The position numbers and the translations under genes are program-made. This document shows positions 26,140-34,262 of a stretch of DNA of 64,000 nucleotides, in pieces. The notes under the pieces were generated by a model. The model made no database searches. It had not been told where the DNA came from and was given only the letters and a program-made list of their open reading frames with translations. Origin of the DNA: Bordetella parapertussis (lineage in GTDB: Bacteria; Pseudomonadota; Gammaproteobacteria; Burkholderiales; Burkholderiaceae_A); the NCBI GenBank assembly GCA_945901825.1, contig CAMDMC010000004.1:30929-94928 (forward strand). Reading direction: 5' to 3'. The stretch's first letter is position 1. The number at the start of each line of letters is the position of its first letter.

Positions 26140-27174
26140 TTAAACGGCAACACGCTTGTACAAATCGGAAAGTCGATCAGTGAACTGATCAAGGCAATAC
26201 TCTTTTTGCAGAAATGACCAGTCGGGGTTCATTCGTCGTGCTTTCCTGTAACCGGCAACAAGGTCATCGAGTTCGTTTGTTGCTATGCCCCAATGATCTT
26301 TCCAGACAGCCTCACTCGAACCTGCCTTGTAACCCAAGATAGGGGTTCGGGCCGCAACGGGGTCAAATGCCTTGTTCGGCCAGCAACTCATCGCATAATT
26401 GTGACGAACAGAATCTACGCCACGATCGTTATAGCCTATGAAGCTCACCTCAAACTCAGAAATTACCGCTACGAGTTTATCTGCAGCAACCGGTCGATGC
26501 ACGATACAGCCTGGTAGTTGTCTGTAGAACTGTGCAACCGTATTTTGCTTTGTCCGTTTTGGAAAAATATGGACGTCAATATTGGCCTTGCAAAGTTCTC
26601 GCCACTGCGGCCAGTAAAACCGATAGCCGGTTCCTGAATCTTGCGCACCGGGGCTCGCCACAAGTCCGCCGTAATACATCACGCCCTTACGACGCGGCCT
26701 GCTTGAACGCGGACGCATCTCAGACTTCAGCGGAGCGTTAGGAATAAACGTAAGGGTCTTAGCGGGTGCAATTCTTTGAAGCCACTGGGCGTGCTCGGGG
26801 CTTGTAATTACAATCTCGGTTCCAGGATGATTCATCACCCAGGGCTCGGTTGGATCTTCAATACCCCGCAAGCTTGAAATATCGTGCCGATGCAGAACAA
26901 CGGACCTACCCTTTAGCTGTGTGAGCAATTCGGCAGCAGCCGCCGTTGAGTCACAAAAAACATGAATAACGTTAAATTGGCGAAGCTGCTTTGCTAGAAC
27001 CTCTATGTGCGTGGCACTCCACTTATGACAGCGTTCACCAGACAGACCATCTTGCATCTGTATGGGATTCACCATAAACAACTCAACAGAGCCTGCACCA
27101 TAGAGTTGCTCTGCAAGGCGCCAGATTTTTACGCGACAGGCCGAGAAGTCATTGGCAACAAGCGCGATTTTCAT
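26140..27174 (-). CDS. glycosyltransferase (GT-B-like)
   Basis: A 344-residue protein with a GT-B outline. The N-terminal domain begins MKIALVANDFSACRVKIWRLA; the hinge has GVMYYGGLVASPG; the C-terminal domain has CWPNKAFDPVAARTPILGYKAGSSEAV, where the acidic pair expected for GT4-type donors is not obvious. It lies 13 bp downstream of wecB on the same strand, consistent with use of UDP-ManNAc or UDP-ManNAcA as donor. Exact sugar unknown. Confidence 0.7.
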   Translation of the reverse strand: MKIALVANDFSACRVKIWRLAEQLYGAGSVELFMVNPIQMQDGLSGERCHKWSATHIEVLAKQLRQFNVIHVFCDSTAAAAELLTQLKGRSVVLHRHDISSLRGIEDPTEPWVMNHPGTEIVITSPEHAQWLQRIAPAKTLTFIPNAPLKSEMRPRSSRPRRKGVMYYGGLVASPGAQDSGTGYRFYWPQWRELCKANIDVHIFPKRTKQNTVAQFYRQLPGCIVHRPVAADKLVAVISEFEVSFIGYNDRGVDSVRHNYAMSCWPNKAFDPVAARTPILGYKAGSSEAVWKDHWGIATNELDDLVAGYRKARRMNPDWSFLQKEYCLDQFTDRLSDLYKRVAV

Positions 27175-27187
27175 GCTGACAAGGGCT

Positions 27188-28378
27188 TTAGGAGACCAAC
27201 TGCTCTGTTGCTAGCTTCACACGACCTCGATGCTTAACGATACTGCCGACAATAAGCTCCGATGCATTGCCACTTCCATACAAGGTGGGTGCCCTGCACA
27301 TGGCTTGGTAAACCCTGCGGCTTGACAAAAGCCGTTCCGACTCGCGAACGATAAGCTCGGGGTCTGTTCCAACGAGTCGAGTGACACCTGCTCGCAGGCC
27401 TTCCGGGCGCTCAGTTTTTTCCCGCATAACCAGTACAGGGCGGCCCATACAGGGCGCTTCCTCTTGAACACCACCGGAGTCCGTTAGCACGAAATAGCAA
27501 CGATCCATAAGGTAGACAAAGTCAGGGTAATCCAACGGCTCCACCAGAAACACATTCGACGTACCAGCCAACAGACGATGAACAGGGTCTCGAACCAGTG
27601 GGTTGGGGTGCACGGGGTAGACAACCTGAACATCATCACGCTGAGCGAGCCTTTTGATTGCATCGCAAATCTGCTTAAGCCCATCACCAAAGTTTTCACG
27701 CCGATGACCGGTTACAAGAATCATCCTGCAGTTATCTTGCAAGAAAGGATAGCGACGCGCCAGCCGCACTTTAAGGCTTCGGTGCTGATCAATTCGAGCC
27801 CTAATTTGGTAGAGCGCATCCACAACTGTATTGCCGGTGACAAAAATGGCTTGGTCGGAGACGCCTTCTCGCAAGAGATTCTGCCGAGCCTGTTCGGTTG
27901 GCGAAAAATGAAGTTTTGCAAGCCGTCCAATTAATGAACGATTTCCTTCTTCGGGCCATGGTGCGTCTAAAGAGCCCGTTCGCAGACCCGCCTCAATGTG
28001 TGCAACCGGAATGCGCGCATAGAACGCTGAAAGGGCTGCAGCAAAACCCGACGTCGTGTCCCCATGAACAAGAACAAGATCGAAGGCGTGCGTCGAAAAC
28101 AATTTACGCATACCGAGCAAAATACGTTGTGTGATGTCGGTAAGGTCTTGGCCCTTACGCATGACGCGCAAGTCAAAGTCGGCTGTAAGCCCAAAGAGCT
28201 TAAGAATTGGGTTGACGATGTCACGATGCTGCCCAGTAAGGCAGACATACGACTGCACACCATCTTCTAAACCCAGCCGTTGAATAACGGGGGCAAGTTT
28301 GATTGCTTCAGGCCGAGTGCCAATTACTGTGAGTACACGCAAAAGACCGCCAGTAGGGTTGTTTTTAAGGGCAATCAA
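27188..28378 (-). CDS. wecB: UDP-N-acetylglucosamine 2-epimerase (non-hydrolysing)
   Basis: Interconverts UDP-GlcNAc and UDP-ManNAc in the cytoplasm. The 396-residue sequence shows VIGTRPEAIKLAPVI, VHGDTTSGFAAALSAFYARIPVAHIEAGLRTG, VTGHRRENFGDGL, and the UDP site LTDSGGVQEEAPCMGRPVLVMREKTERPEG. All family landmarks are present. The start is uncertain: the open frame begins at TTG 28376-28378, with a second TTG 33 bp further in that would give the more usual LRVLTVIGTRP start. No strong ribosome site is seen for either. It leads the glycan transcription unit of this strand. Confidence 0.93.
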   Translation of the reverse strand: MIALKNNPTGGLLRVLTVIGTRPEAIKLAPVIQRLGLEDGVQSYVCLTGQHRDIVNPILKLFGLTADFDLRVMRKGQDLTDITQRILLGMRKLFSTHAFDLVLVHGDTTSGFAAALSAFYARIPVAHIEAGLRTGSLDAPWPEEGNRSLIGRLAKLHFSPTEQARQNLLREGVSDQAIFVTGNTVVDALYQIRARIDQHRSLKVRLARRYPFLQDNCRMILVTGHRRENFGDGLKQICDAIKRLAQRDDVQVVYPVHPNPLVRDPVHRLLAGTSNVFLVEPLDYPDFVYLMDRCYFVLTDSGGVQEEAPCMGRPVLVMREKTERPEGLRAGVTRLVGTDPELIVRESERLLSSRRVYQAMCRAPTLYGSGNASELIVGSIVKHRGRVKLATEQLVS

Positions 28379-28567
28379 TTAAATCAAGGTTTTATTGCAA
28401 AAATAATTCTTCAACGTCAGGCAGTTAACGGGAAAGATGGGGTTATGTCAAATAAGGGCCTTCCCTAATACGCGTCGTCCGACAGGTCACAGAAGGTCAC
28501 GCTAGGCTGTTGTCACTCAGAGCAAGCTGAAACGCTGTCAGGTAATCGTCTTGCTACACTCCAAAGA

Positions 28568-29350
28568 ATGATTAAACTGGCTGCCAATCTTGACTGGCTT
28601 TGGAAAGAGCACCCTCTGCAGGCACGTGTGGAGTCGGCGTCAAAGGCTGGGTTTCATTATTTGGAGTCGTTGAATCCCTATGCACAAGACATTCAGCTTT
28701 GGAGAGATCTTTTAAAGACTCACCAGCTTGAGCTTGTTTTAATTAATACACCGCCCGGATCCAGCGCCAATGAAAAGGTCAAGGGGCTTGCTGCCTGGCC
28801 ATCGAAGCAGACAGAGTTTCGTTCTTGTTTTACGGTAGCGCTTGATTATGCTCGTGCACTGAATACACCACTTGTGCACGCAACAGCGGGGCCTGTCTTA
28901 ACCGGCGTCGACTGGCAATCCCAGCAGGACAGCTACATTCAAAACCTTCAATGGGCTTGTGAACGGGCGGCACTGCAAGGCGTAACGGTCACTATTGAGC
29001 CATTGAGCCCCAGGGATGTTCCCGGCTCGTTCATGGCAGGCCTACCGCATGCTCTGCAGACCATGCAATGGGTGGGCCGTGCAAACCTTAAACTGCAGTT
29101 CGACCTCTACCACCAACAGATCCTGCATGGCGACATTATTTCGAAGCTTAGAGAACACCTCGGTGTGATTGGCCATATCCAAATTGCTGGTGTGCCCGAT
29201 CGCACTGAGCCCAACCTTGGCGAGCTAAGTACCGATCGTGTTCTTTCTGAACTCAGCGTCCTTGGCTATTGCGGCTTTATTGGCTGCGAATACAGGCCCT
29301 CAGGCTCAACTCCAGAAGAAGGCCTTGCCTGGGCAAAGCCCTACTTATAG
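28568..29350 (+). CDS. hydroxypyruvate isomerase-like TIM-barrel protein
   Basis: A 260-residue sugar-isomerase fold (AP_endonuc_2). Family text includes LAANLDWLWKEHPLQARVESASKAGF, INTPPGSSANEKVKGLA, VTIEPLSPRDVPGSFM and LQFDLYHQQILHGDI, then HIQIAGVPDRTEPNLGEL. The metal-binding Glu (in TIEPLS) and His/Asp (in FDLYHQQ) are in place. Homologues are annotated Hyi or OtnI; the two cannot be told apart here. It is divergent from wecB across 189 bp. The SDR follows 61 bp downstream. Confidence 0.85.
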   Translation: MIKLAANLDWLWKEHPLQARVESASKAGFHYLESLNPYAQDIQLWRDLLKTHQLELVLINTPPGSSANEKVKGLAAWPSKQTEFRSCFTVALDYARALNTPLVHATAGPVLTGVDWQSQQDSYIQNLQWACERAALQGVTVTIEPLSPRDVPGSFMAGLPHALQTMQWVGRANLKLQFDLYHQQILHGDIISKLREHLGVIGHIQIAGVPDRTEPNLGELSTDRVLSELSVLGYCGFIGCEYRPSGSTPEEGLAWAKPYL

Positions 29351-29411
29351 GCAAGCTTATTTTCCGAAGCATTTTGTAATAACCAAAAACTTTTCATAAG
29401 GTGCATCCCTA

Positions 29412-30176
29412 ATGAGTTCCTCAACTTCTCAAAAAGTAGCTCTGGTCACAGGTGGCGGTACAGGCATCGGGCGCGCAAGTGCAATGGCGCTCCAGGCTTC
29501 GGGCTTTCACGTTGTTATTACAGGGCGACGTCAAGACGCACTTGAAGAAACCATAAGCCTAGCCCAAGGCCATGGCCTCGAGATGCTCGCAGTGGTTGCC
29601 GATGTAAGCCAAGGCGAGGCGGTAAAAAGCCTGTTTGCAGAGATTAAGTCCCGGTTTGGCCGACTCGACCTGCTTTTTAATAACGCGGGCATTGGGGCCC
29701 CAAGAGTGCCGATCGAAGAACTCTCCGAAGGCGACTGGCGCAAAACGGTCGACATCAACCTCACGGGCTCTTTTTTATGTGCACAGGCGGCCTTTGCGTT
29801 AATGAAGTCGCAAGACCCACAAGGCGGGCGCATTATTAACAACGGCTCCATTTCAGCCTATACGCCGCGGCCCAACACATGGGCTTATACCTCTACCAAG
29901 CATGCGGTAAGTGGCCTAACAAAATGCATTGCACTCGATGGCCGCCCGTTTAAAATTGCCGCCTCACAGCTTGACATAGGGAATGCGGAAACTGCCATTG
30001 GCGAGCGGTTCAAATTGGGGGTCCCACAAGCCAATGGTCAAGTTATGGTCGAGCCCACCATTGACCCCAAACACTGCGGTGAGGCCGTAGCCTATATGGC
30101 TGGCCTTCCCCTTGATACCAACGTGCTGAATATGACACTTATGGCAACGAACATGCCCTTTGTGGGCCGCGGCTAA
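29412..30176 (+). CDS. SDR-family oxidoreductase
   Basis: A 254-residue short-chain dehydrogenase. Cofactor motif TGGGTGIGRASAMAL near residue 15, FNNAGIGAPRVP, catalytic serine in NNGSISAYTPRP, and YTSTKHAVSGLTK with Tyr and Lys. The substrate loop (QLDIGNAETAIGERFKLG) is longer than in FabG. It follows the Hyi-like gene and may work with it on a sugar acid. The 3' end overlaps the convergent membrane-protein ORF by 38 bp. Confidence 0.88.
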   Translation: MSSSTSQKVALVTGGGTGIGRASAMALQASGFHVVITGRRQDALEETISLAQGHGLEMLAVVADVSQGEAVKSLFAEIKSRFGRLDLLFNNAGIGAPRVPIEELSEGDWRKTVDINLTGSFLCAQAAFALMKSQDPQGGRIINNGSISAYTPRPNTWAYTSTKHAVSGLTKCIALDGRPFKIAASQLDIGNAETAIGERFKLGVPQANGQVMVEPTIDPKHCGEAVAYMAGLPLDTNVLNMTLMATNMPFVGRG

Positions 30177-30537
30177 AAGTAAGTACCAAATTAAAAAAAC
30201 CAAGGACGCTTGTCCAAATGCCGGTAAGAAGTTCCAGAATAAGGGGCCAGAAATAGAACAGAGCCCCAACGACACCCACCACAAGAATCACAACACCCAA
30301 AGCAATTGCCAAAAGCGTTTGCAGGTAGTCGCGTAGTAGTGCGGCAATTAGAAGCTTGGTGTCAGCCAGCCCTTTAAGCAGCAGGTTTGCCAATAAAGAC
30401 CAGGGCAGAAAGGCCGTAACGAACGTGGCTAAGAGTGCAAAACGCCAAAAACTTAGCTCAAGATAAGGATTCGGTGGCTCCTGCTGATCGACATCTTTCT
30501 GCAGGGGTTCCAACGGGCCTGGGGTCTCGTTATTCAT
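30139..30537 (-). CDS. small membrane protein, unknown
   Basis: A 132-residue ORF with a polar, proline-rich N terminus (NNETPGPLEPLQKDVDQQEPP) and two or three hydrophobic segments (around residues 32-60 and 70-120, e.g. LLAIALGVVILVVGVVGALF). It overlaps the end of the SDR gene by 38 bp, so the last dozen residues may be unusual. I do not recognise a family. Inner-membrane location is expected. Confidence 0.55.
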   Translation of the reverse strand: MNNETPGPLEPLQKDVDQQEPPNPYLELSFWRFALLATFVTAFLPWSLLANLLLKGLADTKLLIAALLRDYLQTLLAIALGVVILVVGVVGALFYFWPLILELLTGIWTSVLGFFNLVLTFSRGPQRACSLP

Positions 30538-30684
30538 ACTAGACAGTTTAATTCCGAACCCGCTACCAGACCAACACTTGCCAAGAGCTTATAGATAAAG
30601 AGACCTGCCTGAAAGGTCAATAGCCTAACAGCGCGCACACCAGAGACGCTCCTTCCTCTTGCCATTGAAAAAGGAAGGCTCGCC

Positions 30685-31323
30685 ATGAAACCTCGTGAAA
30701 AACTTCTTAGTCTTGGCGCGGTGGGACTCACCGATGCAGAACTACTGGCTGTTTTGTTGCAGACCGGAACACCCAAAAGGAATGTCATGCTGGTTGCCCA
30801 AGAGCTCTTGGATCACCTGGGTGGGCTGCCGGCCGTCTTATCTGCACCCTTTGTTCAGATCTCAAAGACGCTGGGCGTAGGTCTTGCAAAGTACTCGATT
30901 CTTCAGGCCGCCTCGGAAATAAGCCGCCGGACAGCCCGAAACCAGCTTACCAAACAGCCCATAGCAACCCCCTTGGAATTAGCCGGTTGGCTAACCGCCC
31001 ACCTTTCTGGCTTGCCTCATGAGGTATTTGGCGCTGCCTTCCTGGACAGCCGAAACCGGCTTCTTGGCATCGAGAACCTTTTTCGAGGAAGCCTCACGCA
31101 GACCAGCGTCTACCCAAGAGAGATCGTGGCTCGAGCCCTTCAGCTTAATGCCGCCAAGGTTGTTATTTTCCACAACCACCCTTCAGGTGTGGCCGAGCCA
31201 AGCTATGCAGATCAACAACTTACATCACGCCTACGAGGACTTTTGGCGCAACTCGACCTCGTGCTGTGGGACCACCTTTTAGTCGCAGGCGACCGGGTTA
31301 TTTCAATTGACCCACAGGTTTGA
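30685..31323 (+). CDS. radC: RadC-family JAB1/MPN metalloprotein
   Basis: A 212-residue protein with the N-terminal helix-hairpin-helix-like domain (KPREKLLSLGAVGLTDAELLAVLLQTG) and the C-terminal JAMM motif VIFHNHPSGVAEPSYADQQLTSRL that binds zinc. The exact role of RadC in DNA metabolism is unsettled. It starts at ATG 30685 with AAGGAAGG upstream; this drops the first ~10 residues (about IxxWPxxERP) seen in typical homologues, and no such residues can be read upstream in frame, so the N terminus is genuinely shorter or differs. Confidence 0.93.
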   Translation: MKPREKLLSLGAVGLTDAELLAVLLQTGTPKRNVMLVAQELLDHLGGLPAVLSAPFVQISKTLGVGLAKYSILQAASEISRRTARNQLTKQPIATPLELAGWLTAHLSGLPHEVFGAAFLDSRNRLLGIENLFRGSLTQTSVYPREIVARALQLNAAKVVIFHNHPSGVAEPSYADQQLTSRLRGLLAQLDLVLWDHLLVAGDRVISIDPQV

Positions 31324-31348
31324 CGAAGGGGCTTGGAAAGCATATAGT
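31320..31348 (+). promoter_or_regulatory. sigma-70-type promoter for rpmB-rpmG
   Basis: TTGACG at 31320-31325 and TATAGT at 31343-31348 with a 17-bp spacer, a near-consensus pair. It overlaps the radC stop and lies about 80 bp upstream of rpmB, as expected for a strong ribosomal-protein promoter. Confidence 0.65.
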
Positions 31349-31430
31349 TAAGGGCTTTTCTAGTGGCCAGTGGCGCTAAACTTCGTCACATCACACGCAC
31401 AATTAATTTTTTTATTATCAGGAATTCGTT

Positions 31431-31664
31431 ATGGCTCGCGTATGCCAAGTTACAGGCAAGAAACCCATGGTTGGGAACAACGTGTCCCACGCCAACAACA
31501 AGACCAAGCGTCGGTTCCTTCCCAATCTCCACTATCGCCGCTTCTGGCTTGAGAGTGAAGGACGTTGGGTTCGACTGCGTGTCTCCAATGCCGCAGTTAG
31601 AACAATCACGAAAAACGGTATTGAGTCAGTGCTTGCTGACCTTCGGGCCCGCGGCGAAGTCTAA
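31431..31664 (+). CDS. rpmB: 50S ribosomal protein L28
   Basis: A 77-residue basic protein: [20 protein letters not shown], then [17 protein letters not shown] and [17 protein letters not shown]. This is the normal length and sequence for a proteobacterial L28 without zinc cysteines. It is followed 34 bp downstream by rpmG, the usual order. Confidence 0.98.
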   Translation: MARVCQVTGKKPMVGNNVSHANNKTKRRFLPNLHYRRFWLESEGRWVRLRVSNAAVRTITKNGIESVLADLRARGEV

Positions 31665-31698
31665 TACGCTCGCTCTACTGTCCCCTTAGGAGAACCAT

Positions 31699-31866
31699 AT
31701 GGCCAAGTCCGGTCGAGAAAAAATCAAGCTTGAGTCCACCGAAGGAACAGGCCATTTCTACACCACAACCAAGAACAAAAAGACCATGCCTGAAAAAATG
31801 GAGATCAAAAAGTTTGATCCCGTGGCTCGCAAGCATGTGATGTATAAAGAAGCAAAAATAAAGTAA
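31699..31866 (+). CDS. rpmG: 50S ribosomal protein L33
   Basis: A 55-residue basic protein, read directly: [20 protein letters not shown], later [17 protein letters not shown] and ending VMYKEAKIK before TAA 31864-31866. It lacks the CxxC pairs of the zinc form. The ribosome site TTAGGAG lies just upstream. L28 and L33 are encoded together as in most proteobacteria. Confidence 0.97.
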   Translation: MAKSGREKIKLESTEGTGHFYTTTKNKKTMPEKMEIKKFDPVARKHVMYKEAKIK

Positions 31867-31980
31867 CCCCCTTAAAGAGCGCGTGTAAAGTACGCTCATT
31901 AATTAATCAACGTTGGTGTTGGTAGCGTATTTAGCTAATTTCAAGCGGTGCAAGGGAGTTTTTTTAAACTAGGAGATCCA

Positions 31981-32283
31981 ATGAGTATTTCTAGACGAAC
32001 CTTTTTATTTCAATCGGCAGCAGTTGGTTCCTCCGTTGCCGTGCTTAGCCTCTCAAATGCTCAGGCCTCAGCGCCTATGGTGTCCGAGACTGACCCACAG
32101 GCCAAAGCAGTAAACTACGTCGCCGACGCGAAAAAATCGGATAAGGCAAAGCCAGGGCAGCTTTGCTCGAACTGCGCCCTCTACCAGGGCGGCGCTGCTA
32201 AGGCCGGGGGTTGTGCCATTTTCGCAGGCAAGCAGGTTGCCGGCGCGGGCTGGTGTTCGGCCTGGGCGAAGAAAGCAGGCTAA
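31981..32283 (+). CDS. high-potential iron-sulfur protein (HiPIP), Tat-exported
   Basis: A 100-residue periplasmic electron carrier. The N terminus MSISRRTFLFQSAAVG is a twin-arginine signal, cleaved around AQAS. The mature part has four cysteines in the HiPIP spacing: QLCSNCALYQ, GGCAIF and GWCSAW, which bind one 4Fe-4S cluster. The ATG at 31981 has AGGAGATCC upstream; a longer frame from 31948 has no ribosome site. HiPIPs carry electrons between cytochrome complexes and reductases; a partner is not seen next to it. Confidence 0.95.
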   Translation: MSISRRTFLFQSAAVGSSVAVLSLSNAQASAPMVSETDPQAKAVNYVADAKKSDKAKPGQLCSNCALYQGGAAKAGGCAIFAGKQVAGAGWCSAWAKKAG

Positions 32284-32325
32284 GCGGTGGGGCTAGGTTT
32301 TGAATAAGCCTGTAACTGTCTAGTC

Positions 32326-32369
32326 AAGGCCCCTCGTCGACTTCCCTCGGAGGTTAGCCGAGGGGCCTT
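32326..32369. repeat. long inverted repeat downstream of HiPIP gene
   Basis: Perfect 11-bp arms AAGGCCCCTCG (32326-32336) and CGAGGGGCCTT (32359-32369) with a 22-base loop. It lies between the HiPIP stop and the LytM peptidase start and could end HiPIP transcription. There is no T-run on the + strand (AAATC follows), so a Rho-independent terminator is not typical. Confidence 0.6.
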
Positions 32370-32379
32370 AAATCAAATT

Positions 32380-33288
32380 GTGCGTAAGTCATTCACAACC
32401 CGCACCTTCTTAGTCTTTATCTCTTTAGGTCTTGGGCTTTACGCCTGGGGAAGTGCAAGCGCCTTTAGCCTACCCGTTCATCGCCCCGTTCCGGGGGGCG
32501 TGGCCATTTTGGAACTTGGTGAGCCGTCGGATTGGGAAAGCCCGCCTCAGGCTTTTTTCCAAGAAAAGCGGGTCCTTACTGTTTTACACAATAACCAGTG
32601 GAAAGCAGTGGTTGGCATTTCACTGGATCATCCTTTGGGCAAGGCCACTGTTACGGTTCGTAACGCAGAGCAATACAAGCCTCTGCCTATCACCACCCCA
32701 CCCTCCTTAAACAAAAAAGTTAGCTCGGCCGCGTTTGAGAAGAGCTTTGAAGTGGGAGGTAAAGACTATGCGGCCCAGTATCTAACTGTGGCCCCTAAAC
32801 ATGTCGAACTCTCTGAAACCAACCTACGGCGGGTGAGGACGGAGCAACCGATTATCCGAGCGGCATTTGAAGCTTTCAGTAAAACAGTTCCATCAACCTT
32901 TGAAATGATCACGCCCGTCGTTGGGCCAAAGTCAAGTTCCTTCGGACTGCGCCGCTTCTTCAATAACCAGCCGCGGCGGCCTCACTCGGGAATGGACATA
33001 GCCGCCCCAACAGGAACACCGGTCGTCGCCCCAGCTTCCGGAAAAGTAATTGAAACCGGCGACTACTTCTTCAATGGGAAGACAATTTTTATCGATCATG
33101 GCCAAGGTCTAATCACCATGTTTTGTCACTTGGACAGCATTGAGGTGGAAAAGGGACAGGCGGTTTTACCTGGCGACCGCGTTGCAACAGTTGGGGCAAC
33201 CGGCCGAGTGACGGGCCCGCACCTTCACTGGAGTATTGCCTTAAACGGTGCTCTGGTCGACCCCGCACTTTTCTTAGCTCAGAACTAA
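32380..33288 (+). CDS. M23-family (LytM) peptidase, exported
   Basis: A 302-residue protein with an N-terminal signal or anchor (LVFISLGLGLYAWGSASAFS). The C-terminal LytM domain has HSGMDIAAPTGTPVVAPASG and the second half-site GPHLHWSIALNG (zinc ligands His and Asp), plus FIDHGQGLITMFCHLDS. The family cuts peptide cross-links in peptidoglycan or serves as an activator. Start GTG 32380-32382 is inside the downstream side of the inverted repeat region, and the ribosome site is weak. Confidence 0.9.
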   Translation: MRKSFTTRTFLVFISLGLGLYAWGSASAFSLPVHRPVPGGVAILELGEPSDWESPPQAFFQEKRVLTVLHNNQWKAVVGISLDHPLGKATVTVRNAEQYKPLPITTPPSLNKKVSSAAFEKSFEVGGKDYAAQYLTVAPKHVELSETNLRRVRTEQPIIRAAFEAFSKTVPSTFEMITPVVGPKSSSFGLRRFFNNQPRRPHSGMDIAAPTGTPVVAPASGKVIETGDYFFNGKTIFIDHGQGLITMFCHLDSIEVEKGQAVLPGDRVATVGATGRVTGPHLHWSIALNGALVDPALFLAQN

Positions 33289-33293
33289 GAAAC

Positions 33294-33533
33294 TTAACCT
33301 TTTTTAAAGATTGTGGTTGGGCACCCAAACTGCGACTCGGTTGAGGCGGATTCAGGGCTTCCATCTTGGCACTTGTAGACGCAGCTGCGCATATTGTTAC
33401 GAACGCTTTGTTCGCTCAAATGACAGGTGATCTCGGTATTCTTAGGCTTATTGACCGTTTTATGCACATTGGACGCAGTGTCACACCCGGCGAGAAAAAC
33501 CGCCAATACAACAGGGGCAAGGAGGATCTTCAT
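33294..33533 (-). CDS. small lipoprotein, unknown
   Basis: A 79-residue ORF starting MKILLAPVVLAVFLAGCDT: a lipoprotein signal with lipobox LAGC (Cys 17). The mature part has four more cysteines (TCHLSE, RSCVYKCQDG, FGCPTT), which suggests disulfides in the periplasm. It converges with the LytM peptidase (5 bp apart). No family is recognised. Confidence 0.65.
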   Translation of the reverse strand: MKILLAPVVLAVFLAGCDTASNVHKTVNKPKNTEITCHLSEQSVRNNMRSCVYKCQDGSPESASTESQFGCPTTIFKKG

Positions 33534-33584
33534 AGTTATGAGACCCCGCTATGCCTCCAGAGTTCCTCCTTTAATAACTGGCCG

Positions 33585-33629
33585 CCTCCCTCCCCACTGG
33601 GCCTGCGCATTAGGGGGCGCACAGGGAGG
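33585..33629. repeat. nested imperfect inverted repeat
   Basis: Outer arms CCTCCCT (33585-33591) and AGGGAGG (33623-33629), with inner arms TGCGC (33604-33608) and GCGCA (33617-33621). It lies just past the stop of the glycine-zipper lipoprotein gene on the minus strand. It could be a structured transcript end, but no T-run follows. Confidence 0.4.
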
Positions 33630-33631
33630 GC

Positions 33632-34144
33632 CTACTGGCGTGAGAGCCTTACCGAGCCACCCGTGCCCACAAGCCTTACTTTATCGCCTGCTCGAATGCT
33701 TTGATCGTCCTCTTGAACAATGGCAATTAAAGGCCCCGATTCAAGCCGCACAGTAATTTCAACACCTGGCACCTTATTGGCCTGCTCTTCAATGGCCTGC
33801 CCCGCGATGCCTCCAAGCACAGCACCCAGCACAGCACCCACCTGGCCTGATCGACCATCGCCAACCGAACGGCCTGCAATGCCACCCACGGCGCCACCCG
33901 CCACCACACCAACTCCTTTGCTGTCACGCTGTATGGTGACAGGACGGATACTTTCCACAGTACCGAAGCGAACTGCCTGTTCAACCGAAGACTCGCCTGC
34001 GCGATAGACACTGGCAGACCGACTCTGCGTTGCGCAGCCATTTAGAACAACAACACCAACAAGGAGCAAGGCAAGCATAGTGGCTCGTGCGCCGTGTGTT
34101 TCAAGGCGTGCGTGAGCGGCGGATGCAGATGGGGATGCGAGCAT
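33632..34144 (-). CDS. glycine-zipper outer-membrane lipoprotein (SlyB-like)
   Basis: A 170-residue protein. A hydrophobic stretch with lipobox (VVLNGCATQ) follows an unusual 20-residue basic lead. The middle has the glycine zipper GVVAGGAVGGIAGRSVGDGRSGQVGAVLGAVLGGIAG, the SlyB/PcP pattern, and the C-terminal part is a small beta domain (VEITVRLESGPLIAIVQEDDQ). If the first ~22 residues are not translated, a start at ATG 34076-34078 gives a normal lipoprotein signal; neither ATG has a clear ribosome site. Confidence 0.85.
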   Translation of the reverse strand: MLASPSASAAHARLETHGARATMLALLLVGVVVLNGCATQSRSASVYRAGESSVEQAVRFGTVESIRPVTIQRDSKGVGVVAGGAVGGIAGRSVGDGRSGQVGAVLGAVLGGIAGQAIEEQANKVPGVEITVRLESGPLIAIVQEDDQSIRAGDKVRLVGTGGSVRLSRQ

Positions 34145-34262
34145 GGCTGTATTTTTTCCTAAAGAAGAACGTTTGACCTTAACCTAGGTTAGGCAACTTA
34201 CAAACCGTAAGCCCTTATTATTGTTCATAACCAAGAAGTTAACACTAGTATGCAAAGGGGCT

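Noticed and set aside
31867..31905. Possible terminator after rpmG (GAGCG...CGCTC)
   Set aside because: Only 5 bp of stem, with a poor T-run; not strong enough.
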